A DNA stretch of 7,499 nucleotides from Friedmanniella sp. GTDB lineage: Bacteria > Actinomycetota > Actinomycetes > Propionibacteriales > Propionibacteriaceae. The stretch spans positions 1 through 7,499 of the forward strand of contig JAOPXW010000143.1 of NCBI GenBank assembly GCA_025964935.1, read 5' to 3'. The position numbers were made by a program, and so were the translations under genes. The notes beneath the pieces were generated by a model. The model ran no database searches. It had not been told where the DNA came from and was given only the letters and a program-made list of their open reading frames with translations. Below are positions 1 to 7,499 of this stretch, piece after piece (the first letter of the stretch is position 1; each line of letters opens with the position of its first letter).

Positions 1-513
1 TGGACCGGTGACCGCGCAGACGAGCGCGTCCGGCCCCGGCCCCGGTCCGGGGGCCGAGGGCGGCACCACGACCGCGCCGCGGCCGGTGAGCCAGCGGTAG
101 CCGAACCGGTCCGGGATCAGACAGAGCCCCGCGCTGGCCCCGACCTCGAGCAGGGCCAACGGGCGCGCCGACCGCTGCTGCAGCTGCACCAGGACCGGGG
201 TCAGGGTGGCCAGGCGGCCGACCTCGTTGGTCTGGGTGGCCCGGGCCCGTACGGTGTCGGCGATCGCCGCCCAGTCCGCGAGCAGCGCCCGCCGGAGGAC
301 CGGGTACGGCGCCGGCGCCGGGACGCCGTTCCACCGTGAGGCGGCGAAGACGAGGTTGGGCTGCCGCTTTCCCGGCGGCAGGGTGTCGAGGAGCGCGAGG
401 ATCTCGGGGTCCGCCGCCACGCCCCGGGCCCACTCCTCCAGGCAGTCGGACTCGCCGCGGGCGTAGCGGGCGAACTCGGTGTACTGCTCGGGGGTCGGCA
501 CGAAGAGGCGCAC
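1..513 (-). CDS. DUF2332 family protein, N-terminal part (runs off left edge)
   Basis: The reverse strand is open without a stop for 171 codons from a GTG at 513 down to base 1, so the C-terminal half is missing. Two blocks recall the DUF2332 family (PF10094): TNEVGR at about residues 95-100 and LLEVGASAGLCLIPDRF at about 121-137. The second resembles the glycine-rich nucleotide-binding loop of SAM-dependent methyltransferases, but no activity is established for the family to my knowledge and I assign none. A proline/glycine-rich stretch (about residues 151-161, PPSAPGPGPGP) looks like a loop. No signal peptide or membrane segment is visible, so the protein is probably cytoplasmic. The GTG at 513 is the first usable start, since no ATG or GTG occurs in this frame between 514 and 600. 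It has no convincing Shine-Dalgarno, and a GTG four codons further in (499-501) is an alternative. The gene is divergent from the SMP-30-like gene. Family assignment is fairly firm; function is unknown. Confidence 0.8.
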   Translation of the reverse strand, partial: MRLFVPTPEQYTEFARYARGESDCLEEWARGVAADPEILALLDTLPPGKRQPNLVFAASRWNGVPAPAPYPVLRRALLADWAAIADTVRARATQTNEVGRLATLTPVLVQLQQRSARPLALLEVGASAGLCLIPDRFGYRWLTGRGAVVVPPSAPGPGPGPDALVCAVTGP

Positions 514-565
514 CTGCCCAGTGTGCGACGGCCCGGCACGCCGCCGTACGCCGCCCCGGCCTCGG

Positions 566-571
566 TAGTCT
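566..571 (+). promoter_or_regulatory. Candidate -10 element for the SMP-30-like gene
   Basis: TAGTCT fits the actinobacterial TANNNT -10 pattern and lies 28 bases before the ATG at 600. That leaves room for a short leader containing the ribosome binding site. No recognisable TTGACA-like -35 lies 16-19 bases upstream. Just downstream, TCGAC (571-575) and GTCGA (581-585) form a short inverted repeat, which is common by chance in such GC-rich DNA. This is a weak call. Confidence 0.25.
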
Positions 572-588
572 CGACCGGTCGTCGACCC

Positions 589-594
589 GAAGGA
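589..594 (+). promoter_or_regulatory. Ribosome binding site of the SMP-30-like gene
   Basis: GAAGGA lies five bases before the ATG at 600. It decides the start: the same frame is open upstream to about 336, but the translation there is arginine-rich low-complexity sequence with no family similarity and it overlaps the divergent gene. Confidence 0.7.
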
Positions 595-599
595 CCACC

Positions 600-1454
600 A
601 TGGACGCAGAACAGCTGACCCCGCCGCTCGCCGAGCACGCCGAGGGCCCGGTCTACAGCCCGCGCTGGCCCGGGGTGCGGTGGGTCGACATGACCGCCGG
701 CGACCTGCTCGAGCTGCAGCCCGACGGGTCGGTGCGCCGGCACCACGTCGGACCGGTGGCCGCGATGCTGCGCCCCCGCACCGGCGGCGGTCACGTGGTG
801 TGCGGCGAGCGCGGGCTGGTGCTGGCCGACATCGACGAGCTGACCGCCCCGGTCCGGGCCCGGCCCGAGGTCTGGTCCGACCCCGGGGTCCGGATGAACG
901 AGGGCGGCTGCGACCCCAGCGGGGTGCTGTACGCCGGCTCGATGGCCTACGACCAGCACCCGGGCGGGGCCCGGCTCTACCGCTTCGACCCCACCGGCGG
1001 GGTCAGCGTCGTCCTCGACTCGGTCACCATCTCGAACGGGATCGACTGGAGCCCTGAGGGCACCCTGGCCTACTACAACGACACCCCCACCGGGGAGGTC
1101 TCGGTCTTCGACTGGTCGAGCGACACGGGCCTGACCAACCGGCGGCGGTTCGTGACCGTCGAGGGCGAGGGGCACCCCGACGGGCTGACCGTGGACGCCG
1201 AGGGCGGGGTGTGGGTGGCGCTGTTCGGCGGCTCGGCCGTACGCCGCTACGCCCCCGACGGCACCCTGGACGCCGTGGTCAGCGTGGGCACCAGCCAGGT
1301 GACGGCCATGACCTTCGGCGGCCCCGGCCTGGACCAGCTCTACATCACGACGTCGAAGGAGAACATGGGCTCGCACCCCGAGCCCCGGGCGGGTGCGCTG
1401 TTCCGGGCCGTCCCCGGGGTGCTCGGCCAGCCCGTCCGCCCCTTCGCGGGCTGA
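600..1454 (+). CDS. SMP-30/gluconolactonase/LRE-like beta-propeller protein
   Basis: The complete product has 284 residues, normal for the SMP-30/regucalcin/gluconolactonase family (PF08450). These six-bladed beta-propeller proteins use a divalent metal ion in the central channel to hydrolyse sugar lactones or similar esters. The expected metal ligands are visible: E15 (AEGPVY), N146 (SNGIDWSPEGTLAYY) and D194 (HPDGLTVD), matching Glu18, Asn154 and Asp204 of human SMP30. R98 and N100 in RMNEGGCDPSG match its substrate-side Arg101 and Asn103. The family's C-terminal block is present as VTAMTFGGPGLDQLYITTS (232-250). There is no signal peptide, so a cytoplasmic enzyme is expected. The substrate cannot be read from the sequence: no sugar kinase, dehydrogenase or transporter lies beside it, so aldonolactonase activity is only the family default. 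The start is set by GAAGGA five bases upstream. The gene stands alone, divergent from the DUF2332 gene and convergent with gltD. Confidence 0.9.
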   Translation: MDAEQLTPPLAEHAEGPVYSPRWPGVRWVDMTAGDLLELQPDGSVRRHHVGPVAAMLRPRTGGGHVVCGERGLVLADIDELTAPVRARPEVWSDPGVRMNEGGCDPSGVLYAGSMAYDQHPGGARLYRFDPTGGVSVVLDSVTISNGIDWSPEGTLAYYNDTPTGEVSVFDWSSDTGLTNRRRFVTVEGEGHPDGLTVDAEGGVWVALFGGSAVRRYAPDGTLDAVVSVGTSQVTAMTFGGPGLDQLYITTSKENMGSHPEPRAGALFRAVPGVLGQPVRPFAG

Positions 1455-1458
1455 ACGA

Positions 1459-1497
1459 CGACGGCGCCGGCCCTCCGAGGAGGAACCGGCGCCGTCG
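1459..1497. terminator. Putative bidirectional intrinsic terminator
   Basis: A perfect 12-base inverted repeat, CGACGGCGCCGG (1459-1470) and CCGGCGCCGTCG (1486-1497), flanks a 15-base loop. Within the loop CCTC (1472-1475) and GAGG (1480-1483) can extend the stem. It begins five bases after the SMP-30-like stop codon and 17 bases beyond the end of gltD on the opposite strand. There is no T-tract on either side, which fits the GC-rich hairpins without U-tails proposed to act in actinobacteria. The structure is seen; termination is inferred from the convergent position. Confidence 0.65.
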
Positions 1498-1513
1498 ACC
1501 CCGCAGGGGGGGC

Positions 1514-2980
<1,467 letters not shown>

Positions 2981-2988
2981 GGTCGTTG

Positions 2989-2994
2989 CCCTTC
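2989..2994 (-). promoter_or_regulatory. Ribosome binding site of gltD
   Basis: On the minus strand GAAGGG stands eight bases before the gltD ATG (2978-2980). It supports that start and independent translation initiation after the gltB stop. Confidence 0.65.
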
Positions 2995-3012
2995 GTCAGA
3001 ACCAGGAGTTGA

Positions 3013-3024
3013 GGGTGCGCACCC
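3013..3024. repeat. 12-base perfect palindrome in the gltB-gltD gap
   Basis: GGGTGCGCACCC is a perfect palindrome in the middle of the 62-base spacer. As RNA it could form only a four-base-pair stem with a GCGC loop, which is weak. It might be an intercistronic hairpin or an operator half-site pair, but a palindrome of this base composition could also arise by chance. No function is claimed. Confidence 0.3.
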
Positions 3025-3042
3025 GCGGGGGCGCCGACGTGC

Positions 3043-6000
3043 TCAGCCACGCGCGGCGTCCATCATCCGCGTGGTGGTGGTCTCCTCGTCGAGACCTTCG
3101 GACTCGGCCAGCTCGCGGGCAGCGATGACCCGGGCGTAGTCCCGGGGGAGCACCTTGGAGAAGCGGGCACCGGCGGCGGACCAGTCGGCCAGCAGCGCGG
3201 CGGCCACCTCGGAGCCGGTCTCCTCCTGATGCCGGGTGACCAGCTGCTGGAGGAGCTCCAGGTCGGCCTCGGTCGGGGCCAGCGCGTCCACCATCTCGGT
3301 GTTCAGCAGGCTGGTGTCCAGGTCGAGGAAGTAGCCGATCCCGCCCGACATCCCGGCGGCGACGTTCCGGCCGGTCTTGCCCAGCACGACCGCCACCCCG
3401 CCGGTCATGTACTCGCAGCCGTGGTCGCCCAGGCCCTCCACGACCGCCGTGGCCCCGGAGTTGCGGACGCAGAAGCGCTCGCCGACCTGACCCCGGATGA
3501 AGATCTCACCCGAGGTGGCGCCGTAGCCGATGACGTTGCCGGCGATGATGTTGTCGGCCGCGGCGAAGGACGACGCCCGGTCGGGCCGCAGCACGATCCG
3601 GCCGCCCGAGAGCCCCTTGCCCAGGTAGTCGTTGCTGTCGCCCTCCAGGCGCAGCGTGATGCCGGCCGGGACGAACGCCCCGAACGACTGTCCCGCCGAG
3701 CCCGAGAAGGTGATGTCGATCGTGCCGTCGGGCAGACCCTCGCCGTTGGTCGCCTTGGTGACCTCGTGGCCCAGGATCGTGCCCACCGTACGGTTCACGT
3801 TCCGGATGGCCACCGAGGCGCGGACGGCCTCCCCGGACTCCAGTGCGGGCCGGCAGATCGCGATCAGTTCCTGGTCCAGGGCCCTGTCCAGCCCGTGGTC
3901 CTGGGTGGTGATGTTGTGCAGTGCGGTGCCCTCGGGCAGCTCGGGCTGGTGCAGCATCGGCCGCAGGTCCAGGCCGTGGGCCTTCCAGTGCTCCTCCGCA
4001 GTCGTGGTGTCGAGCATCTGGACCTGACCCACGGCCTCGGCCAGGGTCCGGAACCCCAGGGCCGCGAGGTGCTCACGGACCTCCTCGGCGATGAACTCGA
4101 AGAAGTTGATGACGAACTCCGGCTTGCCGGTGAACTTCTTGCGCAGCTCGGCGTTCTGGGTCGCGACCCCGACCGGGCAGGTGTCGAGGTGGCAGACGCG
4201 CATCATGATGCAGCCGCTGACGACCAGCGGCGCGGTGGCGAAACCGAACTCCTCGGCTCCCAGCAGCGCGCCGATGACGACGTCCCGGCCGGTCTTGAGC
4301 TGACCGTCCACCTGCACCACGATCCGGTCCCGCAGCCCGTTGATGAGCAGGGTCTGCTGGGTCTCGGCCAGGCCGAGCTCCCAGGGGCCGCCGGCGTGCT
4401 TGAGCGAGGTCAGCGGAGCCGCCCCGGTGCCGCCGTCGTGGCCGGAGATGAGGACCACGTCGGCCTTGGCCTTGCTGACGCCGGCCGCGACCGTGCCCAC
4501 CCCGACCTCGGCCACCAGCTTGACGTGGACGCGGGCGGACGGGTTGGCGCACTTCAGGTCGTGGATGAGCTGCTTGAGGTCCTCGATGGAGTAGATGTCG
4601 TGGTGCGGCGGCGGCGAGATCAGACCGACGCCCGGGGTCGAGTGCCGGGTCTTGGCCACCCACGGGTAGACCTTCTGGCCGGGCAGCTGGCCACCTTCGC
4701 CGGGCTTGGCCCCCTGGGCCATCTTGATCTGGATGTCGGAGGCGTTGGTCAGGTAGTCCGAGGTCACCCCGAAGCGACCCGAGGCGACCTGCTTGATGGC
4801 ACTGCGCCGCTCCGGGTCGTGCAGCCGGTCGGGGTCCTCGCCGCCCTCGCCGGTGTTGGACTTGCCGCCCAGCTTGTTCATGGCCAGGGCGAGGGTCTGG
4901 TGGGCCTCGAGGCTGATCGAGCCGTACGACATCGCCCCGGTGGAGAACCGCTTGACGATCTCGGAGACCGGCTCGACCTCCTCGATCGGGACGGGCGGCC
5001 GCGGGCTGTTGAACCTCAGCAGGCCGCGCAGCGTCATCAGCCGCTCGGACTGGCTGTCGATGTGGTTCGTGTACTGCTTGAAGATGTCGTAGCGACCGGT
5101 CCGGGTGCTGTGCTGCAGCCGGAAGACGGTCTCGGGGTCGAACAGGTGCGGCTCGCCCTCGCGGCGCCACTGGTACTCCCCGCCGACCGGCAGCAGCCGG
5201 TGGGCCAGCGGGATGCCGTCGCTGGGGTAGGCGCGCAGGTGGCGGCGGTGGACCTCCTCGGCGATCTGCTCCAGGGTGACCCCGCCCAGCTTGCTGGTGG
5301 TGCCGGTGAAGTAGCGGTCAACGACCTCGTGCGAGAGGCCGAGCGCCTCGAAGATCTGCGCCCCGGTGTAGGAGGCGACGGTCGAGACGCCCATCTTGCT
5401 CATGACCTTGAGCACGCCCTTGCCGAGGGCCTTGACCACGTTGGCCACGGCCTTCTCCGGCTCGACGCTGGTGTAGACCCCGCTGCGGGCCAGGTCCTCC
5501 ACCGTCTCGATGGCCAGGTACGGGTTCACCGCGGCCGCGCCGTAGCCGATCAGCAGGGCGACGTGGTGCACCTCGCGGACGTCACCGGCCTCCACGACCA
5601 GTCCGACCATGGTCCGGGTCTTCTCCCGCACCAGGTGGTGGTGCACCGCGGCGGTCAGCAGCAGCGAGGGGATCGGGGCCAGCTCGGCGTTGGAGTGCCG
5701 GTCGGAGAGCAGGATGATGCGGGCGCCGTCGGCGATCGCGGCCGAGACCTCGGCGCAGATCTGGTCGAGCTTGGCCGACAGCGCCGCCGCTCCCCCGCTG
5801 ACCTCGTACAGGCCGCGGGCGACGTAGGTGGCGTAGCCGGGCAGGTTCCCGTCCCGGTTGATCTTGACGATCTTGCTCAGCGAGTCGTTGTCCAGGACCG
5901 GGAACGGCAGCACCAGCCGGCGGCAGGACGAGGGACCGGGGTCCAGCAGGTTCCACTCCGGGCCGATGGTGTTGTAGAGCGAGGTGACGAGCTCCTCGCG

Positions 6001-7499
6001 GATCGCGTCCAGGGGCGGGTTCGTGACCTGGGCGAACAGCTGGGAGAAGTAGTCGAACAGCAGCCGCGGCTTGTCGCTCAGCGCCGCGATCGGGGTGTCG
6101 GTGCCCATCGAGCCGATCGGCTCGGCGCCACCGGAGGCCATCGGGGCCAGGATGAGCCGCAGCTCCTCCTCGGTGTAGCCGAAGACCTGCTGCCGGCGGG
6201 TGACCGAGGCGTGGGTGTGGACGACGTGCTCGCGCTCGGGCAGGTCCGAGAGCAGCATCCGCCCGGCCACCAGCCACTCGCCGTACGGGGCCTCGGCGGC
6301 CAGGCTGCCCTTGACCTCCTCGTCGGAGATGAGCCGGTGCTCGGCCAGGTCGGCGAGGAACATCCGGCCCGGCTGGAGCCGGCCCTTGGCGACGATCTTC
6401 TCGGCGGGGATGTCCAGCACCCCGGTCTCGGAGGCGAGCACGACCAGCCCGTCGTCGGTGACCCAGTAGCGGCCCGGGCGCAGCCCGTTGCGGTCCAGCA
6501 CGGCCCCGATCTGGGTGCCGTCGGTGAACACGACCCCGGCCGGCCCGTCCCAGGGCTCCATCAGGCAGGAGTGGAAGGCGTAGAAGTCCTTGCGCCGCTG
6601 GTCCATCGTGGGGTTGTTCTCCCACGCCTCGGGGATCATCATCAGCATCGCGTGCGGCAGCGAGCGCCCGCCCAGGTGCAGCAGCTCCACCACCTCGTCG
6701 AAGGAGGCGGAGTCGGAGGCGTCGGGGGTGCAGATCGGGAACAGCCGGTCCAGGTCGCCGCCGAGGACGTCGCTGCTGAGCAGCGCCTCGCGGGCCCGCA
6801 TCCAGTTCCGGTTGCCCTTGACGGTGTTGATCTCGCCGTTGTGCGCGATGGTGCGGAACGGCTGCGCCAGCGGCCAGGACGGGAAGGTGTTGGTGGAGAA
6901 GCGCGAGTGGACGATCGCCAGCTTGGTCTTGAAGCGCTTGTCCGAGAGGTCCGGGTAGAACGGCTCCAGCTGGGCCGTGGTCAGCATGCCCTTGTAGACG
7001 ATGGTCCGCGAGGACAGCGACGGGAAGTAGACGCCGAACTTGTTCTGGGCGCGCTTGCGGATCCGCCATGCGCGGGAGTCCAGTTCGTTGCGTTCCAGTT
7101 CCTCACCGGTGGCAGATGCCAGGAAGGGCTGGGCGAAGTACGGCATGCAGGCGCGGGCCATGGCGCCGACCAGGTCAGCGACGATGGGGACTTCGCGCCA
7201 GCCAAGGACCGTCAGGCCCTCGTCGGCGGCCAGGCCCTCGATACCGGCCTTGGCGGCGTCGGCCTCGCGCTGCTCAGCAGGCAGGAAGGCGGTGCCCACC
7301 ACGTACTGGCCGGGGGCCGGAAGTTCGAATTCGGTGACGGCCCGGAAGAACTCGTCCGGCACCTGCATCAGGAGGCCGGCGCCGTCACCCGTGCCCTCAT
7401 CTGCGCCGACGGCACCGCGGTGCTCGAGGTTGCGCAGGGCGGTCAGGGCGGCGTCGACAATGTCGTAGCCGGGCTCGCCGCGCAGGGTGGCGATAATCG
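3043..7499 (-). CDS. gltB: Glutamate synthase (NADPH) large subunit, lacking its extreme N-terminus
   Basis: The reverse strand is open for 1484 residues from 7497 to the TGA at 3043-3045. The ATG at 7368 is internal: in-frame codons before it encode the conserved [19 protein letters not shown] block. Family members have about 1500-1530 residues, so roughly 20-45 are missing beyond the edge, including the N-terminal cysteine that attacks glutamine. Domains, numbered from the edge: class II glutamine amidotransferase to about 430 ([19 protein letters not shown] near 198, HNGEINT near 219); central domain about 474-750; FMN-binding synthase domain about 828-1170; GXGXG beta-helix about 1240-1430. 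The synthase domain has the [10 protein letters not shown] loop near 931 and the 3Fe-4S cysteines C1096, C1102 and C1107 ([15 protein letters not shown], 4177-4212). GltB hydrolyses glutamine, channels the ammonia and condenses it with 2-oxoglutarate, using electrons from GltD encoded 62 bases downstream. All visible motifs are intact. The promoter lies outside. Codon use changes near 7060 (separate entry). Confidence 0.97.
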   Translation of the reverse strand, partial: IIATLRGEPGYDIVDAALTALRNLEHRGAVGADEGTGDGAGLLMQVPDEFFRAVTEFELPAPGQYVVGTAFLPAEQREADAAKAGIEGLAADEGLTVLGWREVPIVADLVGAMARACMPYFAQPFLASATGEELERNELDSRAWRIRKRAQNKFGVYFPSLSSRTIVYKGMLTTAQLEPFYPDLSDKRFKTKLAIVHSRFSTNTFPSWPLAQPFRTIAHNGEINTVKGNRNWMRAREALLSSDVLGGDLDRLFPICTPDASDSASFDEVVELLHLGGRSLPHAMLMMIPEAWENNPTMDQRRKDFYAFHSCLMEPWDGPAGVVFTDGTQIGAVLDRNGLRPGRYWVTDDGLVVLASETGVLDIPAEKIVAKGRLQPGRMFLADLAEHRLISDEEVKGSLAAEAPYGEWLVAGRMLLSDLPEREHVVHTHASVTRRQQVFGYTEEELRLILAPMASGGAEPIGSMGTDTPIAALSDKPRLLFDYFSQLFAQVTNPPLDAIREELVTSLYNTIGPEWNLLDPGPSSCRRLVLPFPVLDNDSLSKIVKINRDGNLPGYATYVARGLYEVSGGAAALSAKLDQICAEVSAAIADGARIILLSDRHSNAELAPIPSLLLTAAVHHHLVREKTRTMVGLVVEAGDVREVHHVALLIGYGAAAVNPYLAIETVEDLARSGVYTSVEPEKAVANVVKALGKGVLKVMSKMGVSTVASYTGAQIFEALGLSHEVVDRYFTGTTSKLGGVTLEQIAEEVHRRHLRAYPSDGIPLAHRLLPVGGEYQWRREGEPHLFDPETVFRLQHSTRTGRYDIFKQYTNHIDSQSERLMTLRGLLRFNSPRPPVPIEEVEPVSEIVKRFSTGAMSYGSISLEAHQTLALAMNKLGGKSNTGEGGEDPDRLHDPERRSAIKQVASGRFGVTSDYLTNASDIQIKMAQGAKPGEGGQLPGQKVYPWVAKTRHSTPGVGLISPPPHHDIYSIEDLKQLIHDLKCANPSARVHVKLVAEVGVGTVAAGVSKAKADVVLISGHDGGTGAAPLTSLKHAGGPWELGLAETQQTLLINGLRDRIVVQVDGQLKTGRDVVIGALLGAEEFGFATAPLVVSGCIMMRVCHLDTCPVGVATQNAELRKKFTGKPEFVINFFEFIAEEVREHLAALGFRTLAEAVGQVQMLDTTTAEEHWKAHGLDLRPMLHQPELPEGTALHNITTQDHGLDRALDQELIAICRPALESGEAVRASVAIRNVNRTVGTILGHEVTKATNGEGLPDGTIDITFSGSAGQSFGAFVPAGITLRLEGDSNDYLGKGLSGGRIVLRPDRASSFAAADNIIAGNVIGYGATSGEIFIRGQVGERFCVRNSGATAVVEGLGDHGCEYMTGGVAVVLGKTGRNVAAGMSGGIGYFLDLDTSLLNTEMVDALAPTEADLELLQQLVTRHQEETGSEVAAALLADWSAAGARFSKVLPRDYARVIAARELAESEGLDEETTTTRMMDAARG
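7065..7499 (-). other. 5' segment of gltB with divergent codon usage
   Basis: Within the gltB frame the codons for about the first 143 visible residues differ from the rest. By eye, GAA is used for 6 of 15 glutamates here but only about 3 of roughly 100 in the remaining gene. ATT, GCA, GAT, CTT, CCT, GCT and TCT also appear together here and are rare further downstream. The reading frame and protein motifs continue smoothly across the boundary. The protein in this stretch resembles, from memory, Arthrobacter-type (Micrococcales) GltB. A homologous recombination tract or a contig chimera would both explain it. The exact boundary is uncertain by tens of bases. Confidence 0.5.

Noticed and set aside
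336..599. Upstream extension of the SMP-30-like frame to a start at 336
   Set aside because: The extra 88 residues are arginine/glycine-rich with no similarity, overlap the divergent DUF2332 gene, and the ATG at 600 has a good Shine-Dalgarno and matches the family N-terminus.
201..1376. 391-codon open frame on the minus strand across the SMP-30-like gene
   Set aside because: It overlaps both well-supported genes in other frames and its translation is Ala/Gly/His/Arg/Pro low-complexity with no family motif.
5582..7069. 495-codon minus-strand open frame within gltB
   Set aside because: It is a shifted-frame shadow of gltB; the translation is Arg/Pro/Gly-rich and lacks domain motifs, while the gltB frame is intact.
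7366..7368. ATG at 7368 as the gltB start
   Set aside because: The codons upstream in the same frame encode the conserved [18 protein letters not shown] segment of the glutamine amidotransferase domain, so the gene continues past the window edge.

Overview
The window is high-GC bacterial DNA with strong G/C third-position bias. Its protein families and their closest remembered matches point to an Actinomycetota genome. A Propionibacteriales/Nocardioides-like affiliation is my guess from the flavour of the GltD sequence, not something the window proves. Four genes fill it almost completely, in two transcriptional units facing each other.

Left part (1-1454): the N-terminal 171 codons of a DUF2332-family protein on the minus strand run off the left edge. 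It is divergent, across an 86-base gap (514-599), from a complete SMP-30/gluconolactonase-like gene on the plus strand (600-1454). The gap holds a clear ribosome binding site and a weak candidate -10 element for the plus-strand gene. The SMP-30-like gene ends against a GC-rich hairpin (1459-1497), placed to stop transcription converging from both sides.

Right part (1514-7499): the minus strand carries the glutamate synthase (NADPH-GOGAT) operon, gltB then gltD, separated by 62 bases. GltB, the large subunit, removes the amide from glutamine, channels the ammonia and makes glutamate on FMN. GltD, the small subunit, takes electrons from NADPH through FAD and Fe-S clusters. Together they convert glutamine + 2-oxoglutarate + NADPH to two glutamates, the second half of the GS-GOGAT ammonium assimilation route. 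gltB is cut by the right edge, so its start, its catalytic N-terminal cysteine and the operon promoter lie outside.

This is mostly ordinary core metabolism and I found no evidence of a new system. Two things deserve a second look. GltD has an arginine in place of the first glycine of its second dinucleotide-binding motif. The first ~430 bases of gltB at the right edge have visibly different codon use from the rest of the gene, which suggests a recombination tract or an assembly join.
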